Assembly: GCA_964632995.1 (NCBI GenBank)
Contig: CAZWDL010000020.1
Span: 12,684 to 76,683, forward strand
Direction: 5' to 3'
Source: CAZWDL01 sp964632995
GTDB taxonomy: Bacteria; Bacteroidota; Bacteroidia; Chitinophagales; Saprospiraceae
DNA length: 64,000 nt
This document shows, in pieces, positions 26,160-35,212 of this stretch (its first letter is position 1; each line of letters starts with the position of its first letter). The translations under genes and the position numbers were made by a program. Under the pieces are notes generated by a model, which saw only the letters and a list, made by a program, of their open reading frames with translations, was not told the DNA's origin and ran no database searches.

Positions 26160-26340
26160 CCCCGTGGAATAATCGCCTTGCGAATTCCACAGGGCTTGCC
26201 CGACCAAGTTGCACTTGGTCGGGGATAAACAGGATCATATACATTTTTGGAATTCAGTTTCCTGTGGAAACTGGGATGAACAGGATTTCTAAACCCGATC
26301 AATCCTGTTCCTCCCGTGAATCCTGTCCGCCTACTTAGAG
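26160..26340. repeat. Intergenic repeat with nested hairpins and 'AACAGGAT' words
   Basis: The 26019-26545 gap contains GTGGAAT/ATTCCAC (26164/26184) and a perfect 10-bp stem CCCGACCAAG/CTTGGTCGGG (26199-26223, loop TTGCA). A hairpin CAGTTTCC-tgt-GGAAACTG follows, embedded in a recurring ACAGGATT / AATCCTGT background. It has the hallmarks of dispersed intergenic repeats with secondary hairpin insertions. No gene is seen. Confidence 0.55.
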
Positions 26341-26354
26341 GCTGTTTCACTTAA

Positions 26355-26443
26355 CCCGGATTATTAGTAAGCTTGAAAAATAGTAGTTTTTCCACCACTC
26401 TTACAGGTATTCTATAGAACCGGTGGGAGGCCTTCCGACTTCT
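26355..26443. repeat. Solitary MITE terminus joined to an ~80-bp repeat, copy A
   Basis: TTAA then CCCGGATTATT (26355-26365) is the start of the MITE terminal repeat, but it continues as AGTAAGCTTGAAAAATAGTA instead of CATGG. From 26361 the sequence matches 27270-27350 for about 80 bp. It lies just downstream of the NTF2-like lipoprotein gene (minus strand). Confidence 0.6.
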
Positions 26444-26545
26444 CTTACCCGCCGTAGCTTCCAGCGAAGGCGGGCGCTTTCCGACTTCCGGCTTCCTCTA
26501 CCGCCTCCAAAATGCCGAGCGACCAACCCTAAAAGGGGCCTCTGT

Positions 26546-27079
26546 TTACCGTTCGCGGTACTGGCGGATTACGTCTTCGAGGATCCAGTCCGGGTACTCA
26601 ATGAAGTCGATCTGGCGCTTGATTTTCAGCCGCTCGTCAAAATAAAGCCAGATGGTGAATTCGCTGCCCCAGCGCCATTCGTACAATTCGCCGCGGAAGT
26701 AGAAAGGCGTAAAATAGCCCCGCCCGACCGCGGTGGAATCATTGACGGCCAGCGTTTGCAGCACCAGATGCGGCTGATCGGGCGACAGTTTCTGAAAATT
26801 CCCTTCGGGCCAGTTGTAGAAAGCCTGAAAGTCCGTCTTATTGAATATCTTGATCTGCAGCATAACGTCCTCAAACTGCATATCCTGGCGGTAAAAAGAG
26901 AGGAGCTTTTCCCAGTTTTCCCGCTCGGCGTAGGTAGCGAAGAATTCACTGGCGACCTGCTTGATCTTGGCCTTTTGGGCCGAAGCGGAAGCATTGTCGC
27001 GGGCGGAGGAGCTGTCGCAGCTATACAGGATAATTCCCAGTAAAATAAGGATCCCTGGCAGGATAGTTGGTATCTTCAT
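26546..27079 (-). CDS. NTF2-like (SnoaL-type) lipoprotein, 177 aa
   Basis: The signal peptide has lipobox LYSC (Cys at about 21). The mature region has an NTF2-like cone-fold pattern: ASEFFATYAERENWEKLLSF, YRQDMQFEDVML, and the C-terminal strands AVGRGYFTPFYFRG / WGSEFTIWLYFDERLKI. No catalytic residues are conserved in a way that names a substrate. It is bracketed by two copies of an 80-bp repeat. Confidence 0.75.
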   Translation of the reverse strand: MKIPTILPGILILLGIILYSCDSSSARDNASASAQKAKIKQVASEFFATYAERENWEKLLSFYRQDMQFEDVMLQIKIFNKTDFQAFYNWPEGNFQKLSPDQPHLVLQTLAVNDSTAVGRGYFTPFYFRGELYEWRWGSEFTIWLYFDERLKIKRQIDFIEYPDWILEDVIRQYRER

Positions 27080-27269
27080 CTTGTATCGGTATTCTGAATA
27101 CTCCCGAAGGTATTATATTTTTTGGAAGTAGTCCCGACGGCCGGTTCCTGGCGGCTGATAGCGAGAAATTAAGATCTTACGCTCGATGGGGCTCAGGAAA
27201 CTTCCTGATGAGATACTACCCTCGTCGCCGTGACCTTAATTTCCCACCATAACATCTATTTTCGTAGCT

Positions 27270-27350
27270 TATTAGTAAGCTTGAAAGATGGTACTTTTTC
27301 CGCCGCTCTTTTAGGTATCACGTAAAGCCGGTGAGAGCCCTTTCCGACTT
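27270..27350. repeat. ~80-bp intergenic repeat, copy B
   Basis: TATTAGTAAGCTTGAAAGAT and following GGTACTTTTTCCGCCGCTCTTTTAGGTAT repeat copy A at 26361 with about 80% identity. It lies just downstream of the Rieske/reductase gene (minus strand), the same relative position as copy A to its gene, so it may serve as a 3'-end element. Confidence 0.6.
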
Positions 27351-27358
27351 CCGAATTC

Positions 27359-28942
27359 TCACTTCCGGCTTCGCTTCAGCCGTGCTGTCCAGTCGACCTT
27401 GCCGGCTTCGATATCGGCCGGAGCGGGCATTTGGTCCTGGCGCATGAGTTCCTGGATGGCGTTGAGTTCGCCGCGGCCCATGCCGGCGACGGCCTTCACT
27501 TTATCGTCCACGACGTAGAAAGCGAGGAAACTTTGCTCGTCGACATCTCCCTGGTAAATGATGCGCTCCCAGTTTTTGGCGTGGCCGAGGTAGGCCAGGC
27601 TTTTGCCGTGCTGCCGCGTCCAGAAGAAGGGCACCGTTTTGAAAGGATGATTGGCGCCGGCCATATTCATCCCGGCCACACGTCCCTGCTGGCAGGCGAG
27701 GGCCCAGTGTTCGATACGGGCCGTGCTGCCGTTGAGCGGGAAGTGGGCGATATCGCCGGCCGCGTAGAGATCGTGGCGTACATGCAGGAAATCATCGGTG
27801 CGAATGCCGCCGTCTTTTTCGCGGGGTACGCCCTCCAGATAACCGGTATTGGGTTCTACACCGATGCCGGCCAGGACGAGATCGGCGGGCAGGTCCTCCC
27901 CGTTGTCGAGCGTAACGGCCATTACTTTACCATCTTTGCCTTTCAGTCCTTCCACGGAGTGCCCCAGTTTGAATTGTACGCCTTTTTCCTCGTGCATTCG
28001 CTGGAGGAGGCTGCCGATGTCTTCGCCGAAGACGCGGGCGAAGGGCGCCTTTTCAAGACCGACGACCGTCACTTCGCAATCGTGATTCAGCAAGCTGGCG
28101 GCGCTTTCCATTCCGATGAAAGAAGCGCCGATGACGACAGCCTTTTTGGCGCTTTCGGCCTCTTTGCGGATCTGCCGGCTGTCGGCCAGGCTGCGTAGCG
28201 TATGTACATTTTCCAGGCCCATACCGGGCAGGGGCAGGTGCCGCGGTGCGCCGCCGGTGCACAGCACAATCTTATCGTAAGACATTGGCTCTTGGTCTTC
28301 AAATTCGATCCGCTTATTGGACGCATCGACACGGGTGACGCGGCGCTTAGTCCGCACCTCGATGCCGTGGTCGTTATAAAAATCTTCGGAACGCAGGGGC
28401 ATCCACTCTTCCGGTGCTTCGCCGGCCAGGTAGGCCTTGCTACAGTTGGGCCGGTCGTAGGGCAGGTCTTCGTCGGCCGAGATCATCACGATGCGGCCCT
28501 GATAGCCGGCCTGACGCATGCCTTCGGCCGCATAGGCGCCGGCCGCACCGCCGCCGAGCACAACATAAATTTCTCCTTCACTTTCATTGCGCTCACTCAT
28601 CTGGTTCGGCACGCGGTCGCCCGCCTCTTCACGGACGTGGATGATGGCGTCATCGCCTTCCATACTCACCTCGTAAGTCGGCAGAGCATCCATGCCCGGC
28701 GCTTCCAGATGCTGACCTGAACAGCCGTCGAAACAGGCGTGGTGCCAGGGGCAGACCAGGCGCCGGCCGTTGAGCAGGCCGTCTTCCAATGGAGCACCGT
28801 AGTGAGTGCAATAAGGATAGTGGGCATATAGTTCGCCGTCTACTTTAAGCAACAGGACCTCGGTGTCGTCCTGTTCTATTTTGCGTTTTTCGCCGTTTTT
28901 CATCTTGGCGGCGCCGTCCACTTTTATTTTTTTGATTGCCAT
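27359..28942 (-). CDS. Rieske-type [2Fe-2S] / FAD-NAD(P)H reductase (AIFM3-like), 527 aa
   Basis: An N-terminal Rieske domain (about 1-100) shows the two ligand pairs CTHYGAPL and CPWHHACFD. A pyridine-nucleotide disulfide-oxidoreductase fold follows, with FAD motif VVLGGGAAGAYAAEGMR, NAD(P) motif KKAVVIGASFIGMESAASLL, and ATG/GD motifs IVLCTGGAPRHLPLPG and DLYAAGDIAHFP. A C-terminal reductase domain completes it. Such fused proteins pass electrons from NAD(P)H to a partner such as ferredoxin or a monooxygenase; no oxygenase is adjacent. The start at 28942 begins right at the Rieske domain; the open frame reaches 29002. Confidence 0.88.
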   Translation of the reverse strand: MAIKKIKVDGAAKMKNGEKRKIEQDDTEVLLLKVDGELYAHYPYCTHYGAPLEDGLLNGRRLVCPWHHACFDGCSGQHLEAPGMDALPTYEVSMEGDDAIIHVREEAGDRVPNQMSERNESEGEIYVVLGGGAAGAYAAEGMRQAGYQGRIVMISADEDLPYDRPNCSKAYLAGEAPEEWMPLRSEDFYNDHGIEVRTKRRVTRVDASNKRIEFEDQEPMSYDKIVLCTGGAPRHLPLPGMGLENVHTLRSLADSRQIRKEAESAKKAVVIGASFIGMESAASLLNHDCEVTVVGLEKAPFARVFGEDIGSLLQRMHEEKGVQFKLGHSVEGLKGKDGKVMAVTLDNGEDLPADLVLAGIGVEPNTGYLEGVPREKDGGIRTDDFLHVRHDLYAAGDIAHFPLNGSTARIEHWALACQQGRVAGMNMAGANHPFKTVPFFWTRQHGKSLAYLGHAKNWERIIYQGDVDEQSFLAFYVVDDKVKAVAGMGRGELNAIQELMRQDQMPAPADIEAGKVDWTARLKRSRK

Positions 28943-29186
28943 GAATACTTGGGTTTTGGTAGGAAAATGTTTTTCATTACTTATAAAAACAGAACGCAAC
29001 AAATGTTTAGTGCGGACGGCACTGCCAGTGCCGCTTGCAGCAGTCCCAAGAAAAGATTCGTGTAATTCCCCACATCGCTGTATTTTCGCAGCGCGAAAGA
29101 CCGGACATCCAACCTTTTGAGGAGTAAATCCCTCTTTCTTTTACCCGGGCAGGCAACTGCCTTTGGTCACAAACAGGAGATTGTAC

Positions 29187-30833
29187 ATGCAAAAACGATA
29201 TAAAAAACAACGGCGCCTTACGACATTCGTCGTTGTTCTTTTTCTTTTACCGTTCTTATTCTTTCACTGCGCCAACCCCATTCCACCCGAGGGAGGGGAG
29301 CGGGACGAAACACCGCCACAGCTCGACACCACAGAATCGACGGCTAACTATCAGACCAATTTCAGCAAGCAGCCCATAGAGCTGGCCTTTGACGAATGGG
29401 TGGAGTTGAAAGACCCCTACAATGAGATTGTCATCTCGCCACCGCTGGAACGCAGCGAATACGAGGTGAGCATCAAAAGAAGGTCGGTGATCTTTGAGTT
29501 TACGGAATCGGCCGAATTGCGCGACAGCGCAACCTACACCATCAACTTCGGGGAAGCCATACAAGATCTCACGGAAGGCAATGCTGCCGATTACCTGCGC
29601 TTCGTCTTCGCCACCGGCGACCAGCTCGACTCCCTGCAGATGAACGGTCTCATCGTGGATGCACGTAGCGGCGAGCCGGTAGAGGAAGCGCTCTTTATGC
29701 TGTACGACGAACTCGCAGATTCTGTCGTCTACGACGGCAAGCCTTTTTACTTCGGTAAAACCGGGGAAAACGGGCAGTTTCAGATCAATAATATTAAAGA
29801 GGGCATTTTCAAGGGCTTTGCATTGCTCGATGAAGGACGCTCCTATATCTATGATGGAAGGAATGAAAAGATCGGTTTTCCCGACAGCCTCATCACGCTA
29901 AGCGAATCGGGCCCGGCCCCGCAAGTGCGCATCCGCCTGTTCCAGGAGCGCAGCGAACCCCGAATGGTGGACAATATCCTGGATGAATTCGGAACGGTCA
30001 AAATCCTGTTCAACCAGCCTGTCGAAGGCATGGAAGTGACGACGCCCGACGGCCCCGCCATCGACCGGAACTACGACAGGGATACGCTGGAAGTCTGGTA
30101 CGCCGAAGCACAAAGCGAGCCCTGGTCCCTCATCGTCAACCTGGATACGATCTACCGCGACACCTTCCGCGTGCCTGCGGTAGAAAGCGAGGCGTTTTTG
30201 CAAACAGCCAGACTGGAAAGCAGCGGCAGTAGCGGCAGTAGTATTGCCCCCAACAAAGACTATCAGCTGACGTTCAACCACCCTCTTGCCGTCATCGACA
30301 CTTCCCTGATGACCCTGCTGGAGGATACCAGCCGAACCAGTGTCCCTCCTCTACCTGTTCTCGATACCATTTTCCCCAATAAACTTTACCTGCAGTACAA
30401 CCTGAAAGCCGGCATCTCCTACGAACTGCAGATTCTTCCCGGCGGCCTGTACGACATCTTCGGCATCCCCAACCAGGATACGGTCAGCCAGACTTTCCGG
30501 GTGCAGGAACGCAAGGAATTCGGCAACCTCGACCTGAGTATCACCGGCCTCGACAGCACCGAAAATTATGTCATTCAGGTTACCGAAGGAGAAGATAAAG
30601 TTATTCTCGAACGGCTGAGCTCCGGCCAAAGCAGCTTCCAGGAACGCTTCTCCCTGTTGCCCCCCGGCAAGTATACCGTCCGTCTCATCACCGACTGGAA
30701 CGGCAACGGCCGATGGGACACAGGGGATTACGAACTGCGCCGCCAACCGGAACCCATCTACCTGGAAGCCATGGAACAACTTCGCGCCAACTGGGACCTG
30801 GAAGCCACCGTCAACCTCATCCCAGAGGAATAA
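29187..30833 (+). CDS. Ig-like (SbsA-type) domain lipoprotein, 548 aa
   Basis: An AGGAGA site lies 7 bp upstream of the ATG at 29187; the frame continues upstream only to a TTG. The signal peptide ends in lipobox FFHC, with a Cys-Ala-Asn-Pro-Ile-Pro-Pro start common to Bacteroidota SbsA-Ig lipoproteins. Residues ~35-130 form the Ig-like domain (IELAFDEWVELKDPYNEIVI, INFGEAIQDLTEGN), then a carboxypeptidase-regulatory-like sandwich (GLIVDARSGEPVEEALFMLY) and a second Ig-like region. A structural cell-envelope role is likely. Confidence 0.85.
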   Translation: MQKRYKKQRRLTTFVVVLFLLPFLFFHCANPIPPEGGERDETPPQLDTTESTANYQTNFSKQPIELAFDEWVELKDPYNEIVISPPLERSEYEVSIKRRSVIFEFTESAELRDSATYTINFGEAIQDLTEGNAADYLRFVFATGDQLDSLQMNGLIVDARSGEPVEEALFMLYDELADSVVYDGKPFYFGKTGENGQFQINNIKEGIFKGFALLDEGRSYIYDGRNEKIGFPDSLITLSESGPAPQVRIRLFQERSEPRMVDNILDEFGTVKILFNQPVEGMEVTTPDGPAIDRNYDRDTLEVWYAEAQSEPWSLIVNLDTIYRDTFRVPAVESEAFLQTARLESSGSSGSSIAPNKDYQLTFNHPLAVIDTSLMTLLEDTSRTSVPPLPVLDTIFPNKLYLQYNLKAGISYELQILPGGLYDIFGIPNQDTVSQTFRVQERKEFGNLDLSITGLDSTENYVIQVTEGEDKVILERLSSGQSSFQERFSLLPPGKYTVRLITDWNGNGRWDTGDYELRRQPEPIYLEAMEQLRANWDLEATVNLIPEE

Positions 30834-31065
30834 CCCTTGAGGAGGGGCGGCTCGCTTCCCGTTTTGGAGGCGTTTTCACGAAAGGCCCTGTAAAAAACGA
30901 CCGGGCGTAAGACCTTAATTCTCCGGCATCAGCCGTAAGGCTTTTCCCGGATGGATGCGAAATGAACAAGTCTGAACCCCGGCTATATAACTAACTAATC
31001 CGACTATTAACTAATTTTTACGTTAAAAAACGTATCATTTAGTTGCAACTTACCTCCCAATCTCC

Positions 31066-31073
31066 TATCTTTG
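31066..31073 (+). promoter_or_regulatory. Promoter of the TPR-BlaI-M56 operon
   Basis: TATCTTTG with TTG at 31043-31045 and a 20-nt spacer is a full Bacteroidota promoter, 33 bp before the ATG at 31106. The rest of the 30834-31105 gap shows nothing distinct. Confidence 0.7.
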
Positions 31074-31105
31074 TCTCGATCGCAACTGAAAAAAACACTT
31101 GAGCG

Positions 31106-32308
31106 ATGGCAAAACAACTTTTAATCACCGTGCTGACCACTCTCCTGATAACGACGGGCGCCTTCGCCCAAGCGCAGGATGAGGCCCCGGCTGACCTGGA
31201 CCAACGCTACCAGCGGGCCCTGGATCTGATTAGCGCCTATCAGTTTAAACAGGCCCAGGAGCTGCTGAGCGAATGCTACCATCAGGAGCCCGAAAATACT
31301 GATTACCTGACTCGTATCGCCTACTGCAATATGCAATTGGGTCGCTACGGCGACGCCAAGATTTTCTACAACAAGGTGCTGAGCCTGGATTCCACCAACG
31401 CCGTCGCGCTCAGTTCGCTGGGTACAATCTACGAGCGGGAGTACAACTACGGGCAGGCCGCCGGATATTTCCAGCAATTGCTGCAGGTAGATACCACCAA
31501 CAGCTATTACTACAAGCGCAACGGCGCGCTGGCGCTCAAGCAAAACAACGCCATCGGCGCCCTCTATTATTACCTCAAAGCGCATCAGCTCAATGGGGCC
31601 GACATCGAAGTGATCGACCAGCTGAGCGCCCTCTACCTGGGCATGGGACAACTGGATTATGCCGAAGCAATGCTTGACAAAGGCTTCCACCTCGATCCGA
31701 AGAACATCAAGCTTTTATATAATAAAGCCAGCCTGCACAGCAAACGCCAGCAGCACTCAGAAGTGATTAACGCCGTAGAGCGCGCCATGGAACAGGGCGA
31801 CACGAGTGATTACTACCAGATGATGGTCGGCGTCGCCTACGTACGCGTCGACAGCGCCGAGAAGGCGATCGAGCACCTGCAGGCCATCGTCGACCGCGAG
31901 AAGGATTCCGAGCATACGCATCACTACCTGGGGCTGGCGCATTTCTACAAACGCGACCTGGAAAAGGCGGAGGAGCATCTGCGCATGGCCCTGGAAAAGG
32001 GCGTCTCCCAAAAGATGGGCATCTACCACGGTGATCTGGCGAATACGCTGGTAGCAAGTAACGACTACCCCGGCGCTATCGAGCACTATCGTGCGGCCCA
32101 CAGCTACAATCCGACGCCGCGCTATCTGTTTCGCCTGGCGCAACTGAGCGACAGCTATTACAAGGATAAAAAAATTGCCCTCCAGTACTTCGACCGCTAT
32201 CTGACAACCAATGACGATGAATTCCGGGAGTACAGCGAACAGCGCGCCCGCCAGATCCGGGAATATTTGCACTTTTCCAAATCACGCACACAAGAACCAA
32301 ACAAATGA
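31106..32308 (+). CDS. Exported tetratricopeptide-repeat protein, 400 aa
   Basis: A signal peptide (LLITVLTTLLITTGAFAQ) precedes about nine TPR units covering residues ~30-375 (for example YLTRIAYCNMQLGRYGDAKI, AVALSSLGTIYEREYNYGQA, IYHGDLANTLVASNDYPGAI). It probably scaffolds periplasmic protein contacts. It overlaps blaI by 4 bp (ATGA), so it is co-translated with the regulator and the M56 protein, suggesting a shared signalling system. Confidence 0.88.
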   Translation: MAKQLLITVLTTLLITTGAFAQAQDEAPADLDQRYQRALDLISAYQFKQAQELLSECYHQEPENTDYLTRIAYCNMQLGRYGDAKIFYNKVLSLDSTNAVALSSLGTIYEREYNYGQAAGYFQQLLQVDTTNSYYYKRNGALALKQNNAIGALYYYLKAHQLNGADIEVIDQLSALYLGMGQLDYAEAMLDKGFHLDPKNIKLLYNKASLHSKRQQHSEVINAVERAMEQGDTSDYYQMMVGVAYVRVDSAEKAIEHLQAIVDREKDSEHTHHYLGLAHFYKRDLEKAEEHLRMALEKGVSQKMGIYHGDLANTLVASNDYPGAIEHYRAAHSYNPTPRYLFRLAQLSDSYYKDKKIALQYFDRYLTTNDDEFREYSEQRARQIREYLHFSKSRTQEPNK

Positions 32309-32691
32309 AGAAACTGACCAAAGCCGAAGAGGATATCATGCACATCATCTGGGAGATCGCTCCCTGTACGGTTGGGGATATTCGCAACTACATCGAGGAA
32401 AAGCTCGGGGAAAAAAAGCCGCCGCATAGCACCATTTCCACCACGGTGCGCATCTTGGATGAAAAAGGCTTTCTGAATCACGAAGCTTACGGTCGCACCT
32501 TTGTCTACTCGCCACAGGTGAGCAAGGAGCAGTACAGCAAGCAATCGGTTCGCAAACTGGTGCAGGACTACTTCGGCGGCTCCATGAACCGGCTGGTTTC
32601 CTTCCTGGTCAAAGAGGAAGACCTGAACCCGGATGAACTATCCGAGCTGCTGGACCGGCTGGAGGAGAAAGACGAAGAAAAAAAGGCCTAA
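32305..32691 (+). CDS. BlaI/MecI/CopY-family transcriptional repressor, 128 aa
   Basis: A winged-helix BlaI-type protein: LTKAEEDIMHIIWEIAPCTV, STISTTVRILDEKGFL and FVYSPQVSKEQYSKQSVRKL match the DNA-binding N-terminus and the dimerising C-terminus. In BlaI-BlaR1 systems the paired M56 protease triggers loss of the repressor. It overlaps the TPR gene and lies 12 bp before the M56 gene. Confidence 0.92.
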   Translation: MKKLTKAEEDIMHIIWEIAPCTVGDIRNYIEEKLGEKKPPHSTISTTVRILDEKGFLNHEAYGRTFVYSPQVSKEQYSKQSVRKLVQDYFGGSMNRLVSFLVKEEDLNPDELSELLDRLEEKDEEKKA

Positions 32692-32703
32692 ATCCCTGTT
32701 GTC

Positions 32704-35139
32704 ATGATTAGCTATTTCATTGAAGTCACGATTTGCTGGGCCGGGTTTTACGGGCTGTACGCGCTGCTGCTCAGCAAAACCACTTTTTTCCGGGCCAACC
32801 GCTATTACCTGATCGGCACCATGCTGCTCGGCCTGCTGGTGCCGCTGATGAACCTGCCCACCTTTGCGCCGGAACCGGAAAGCATTCCCGGCGTGGCCTA
32901 CCTGCAACCGGTAACGGTAGGGGCCGAACAGCTGGAAATCGTCGTAACTGCTAAGGCGGAAGATCCCGGATTCAATTACTACCGCTTACTTCAATGGATC
33001 TACCTCGGCGGTCTCCTGCTCTTTGGCAGCCGCTTTCTCTATGGACTTTGGCAAATCCGGCAGCTATACCGCGAAGGCCGGAAAGAAAAATACGAGGGGT
33101 ATACGCTCGTCCGCACCCGGGAACCGCATCTGCCCTTCTCTTTCTTCGGCTACCTCTTCTGGAGCGATCGGATCGAGCTGGAAGGAGAGGACGGCAAAGC
33201 CGTACTCCGGCACGAACAGGCCCATATCAGCGACTGGCACAGCTTCGATGTGTTGCTGATGGAAGTCCTTTGCATGACTTTCTGGTTCAGCCCCTTTGTT
33301 TACCTATACCGGCGCTCGCTGCGCACCGTTCACGAATACCTCGCCGATCACGTGGTGCTTCAAACCACGCGGCGCAAAAAATATGGCCATTTACTGTTAC
33401 AGCAATCGCAGTCCGGACTGCAGGTTGCACTCGCAAACCACTTTTTTCAAAATCAGATTAAACAACGAATTACGATGATGACCCGACATAAAACTTCGCG
33501 CAAAGCCCTATTACGATACTTCCTCGCCGTACCGCTTTTCATTCTTTTCTTGCTGGCCTTCGCCAACCGGCAGCTCATCGGCCAGACGCTCCTGGAGATC
33601 CACAAGCCGGACGGGACCGTGGAACAGCATACGCTGAAGACTCCTAAGGAAGCCGATCAGTTCGTCAAGCCTGAACAGATTGCAACGGTGGAAGTCCTCA
33701 AAAATGAGGAGAATGACAAAATTATCATCCGGATGAAGGAGGTTGAGAACACCCTGCCCAACCTGAAAGAAGAGCGTGCGATCAAACTGGAAGATAGCAA
33801 CAACGGCACTTTCACCATTAAGGGCGCAGATATGTCTGCCCTGCAGATAGAAATCGTATACCCCGACGGGCGGGTGGAAAAACTATCCGGCTCGCGAGAG
33901 GAGCAAATGAAGAAATTATCGGAACTGGCGCCCCCCTCCGATATTGCACGGGTGGCCAACCGCGAAGACCAGGCAGCGGGAACCAATCGCCTCACCGTGT
34001 ACCTTAAAGGAGCGGATGAAAAACAGACCGCACCTTCCGATGAGGGCGCCTCCTTTTCTGTCAAGAGGGAAGACACGGAAAAGCAAGCGATGCAAACCGG
34101 TCCCGGCCCCTTGAAAGTGGTGGACCAAATGCCGCTTTTTCCAGGGTGTGAGGAGGTGGAGGATGCCGAAGAACGCCGGGAGTGCGCCAATCGGCGAATG
34201 CTGGAATACATCTATAAGAAAGTACATTATTCTGAGGCCGCCCGCAAAGCCGGCATAGAAGGTACGGTCGTCGCTAAGTTTATCGTCGATGAAACAGGAC
34301 AGGTCACCCAAGCTCGCATCGTCCGCGATATCGGCGGTGGGCTTGGTGAGGGCGTGCTAAAGCTTATCAATGAGATGCCCCGCTGGACGCCCGGCCGGCA
34401 CAAGAATAAAGTGATAGCCGTAGAAATGGTAATTCCTGTAAAATTCGAATTGGAGGAAGAATATCTCGGCCAGATTCGAATATTGGAAAAGTCCCAGGAA
34501 AAAGTCTTTAAAGTCGTTGAGGAGATGCCCCGCTTCCCCGGTTGTGAGGATATGGCCGGCAGCGTGCAGGAAAAGACCAACTGCGCCAATCAGCGACTCC
34601 TGCAATTCATTTACGAAAACATCCGCTATCCGGAGGCCGCCAAAGCCCAGGGGCTTGAAGGCGCCGGCGTGGTCAGCTTCATCATCGGTAAAGACGGTTC
34701 GGTTCGCGACGCCAAGGTGCGGCGCGATATCGGCGGCGGCGCCGGCGAAGAGATGCTGCGCGTGATCAACGATATGCCGCGCTGGATCCCGGGCAGACAG
34801 GATGGGGAAAATGTAGCCGTCGAGTTTAACCTTCCGGTGAAGTTCAAACTGCCGGAGAAAGAAAAACAACAGGCGGCTGACCGCCAACTGAAACTCCAGC
34901 AATTCTCCGCCTCTCCCAACCCGACCGACGGGCAGCTGCAGCTGCGCTTCCAGGGCGAGGCTGTGCCTACCCAGGTGCGCATCAGCGACCTCTCGGGCCG
35001 CGAAATCTTCCAGCAGAACCTGCAAGACTTCGACGGCTACTACACCGGCGATATCGACCTGAGCAAAGCCGGCGGTACGCTGCTACTGACCATTCAACAG
35101 GGAGAACGCCTCTTTACCGAAAAAATCATTGTGCAATAA
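32704..35139 (+). CDS. BlaR1-like M56 membrane peptidase with two TonB-C domains and T9SS tail, 811 aa
   Basis: The N-terminal ~300 residues are a multi-spanning M56 peptidase: three helices, the zinc motif HEQAH (170-174), third ligand region HEYLAD (Glu211), and another helix near 270-290 (FLAVPLFILFLLAFAN). The periplasmic part has two repeated TonB C-terminal-like domains (each with FPGCE, RYPEAAK or HYSEAARKAGIEG, VRRDIGGG, MPRW-PGR) at about 475-585 and 605-715. The last ~75 residues (SASPNPTDGQLQLRF to EKIIVQ) are a T9SS type A sorting domain. A T9SS tail on an inner-membrane protein is unexpected. BlaI partner upstream. Confidence 0.85.
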   Translation: MISYFIEVTICWAGFYGLYALLLSKTTFFRANRYYLIGTMLLGLLVPLMNLPTFAPEPESIPGVAYLQPVTVGAEQLEIVVTAKAEDPGFNYYRLLQWIYLGGLLLFGSRFLYGLWQIRQLYREGRKEKYEGYTLVRTREPHLPFSFFGYLFWSDRIELEGEDGKAVLRHEQAHISDWHSFDVLLMEVLCMTFWFSPFVYLYRRSLRTVHEYLADHVVLQTTRRKKYGHLLLQQSQSGLQVALANHFFQNQIKQRITMMTRHKTSRKALLRYFLAVPLFILFLLAFANRQLIGQTLLEIHKPDGTVEQHTLKTPKEADQFVKPEQIATVEVLKNEENDKIIIRMKEVENTLPNLKEERAIKLEDSNNGTFTIKGADMSALQIEIVYPDGRVEKLSGSREEQMKKLSELAPPSDIARVANREDQAAGTNRLTVYLKGADEKQTAPSDEGASFSVKREDTEKQAMQTGPGPLKVVDQMPLFPGCEEVEDAEERRECANRRMLEYIYKKVHYSEAARKAGIEGTVVAKFIVDETGQVTQARIVRDIGGGLGEGVLKLINEMPRWTPGRHKNKVIAVEMVIPVKFELEEEYLGQIRILEKSQEKVFKVVEEMPRFPGCEDMAGSVQEKTNCANQRLLQFIYENIRYPEAAKAQGLEGAGVVSFIIGKDGSVRDAKVRRDIGGGAGEEMLRVINDMPRWIPGRQDGENVAVEFNLPVKFKLPEKEKQQAADRQLKLQQFSASPNPTDGQLQLRFQGEAVPTQVRISDLSGREIFQQNLQDFDGYYTGDIDLSKAGGTLLLTIQQGERLFTEKIIVQ

Positions 35140-35171
35140 AGCACTGAATTCACCCGACACATTTCGACGAC

Positions 35172-35207
35172 AAAGCGCTCCCCGGCCCGGCCGGCGGAGC
35201 GCTTTTT
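35172..35207 (+). terminator. Rho-independent terminator of the TPR-BlaI-M56 operon
   Basis: AAAGCGCTCC (35172-35181) pairs with GGAGCGCTTT (35196-35205) around a GC-rich loop and runs into TTTTT, 32 bp after the M56 stop. It sits between convergent genes. Confidence 0.8.
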
Positions 35208-35212
35208 AGCAT

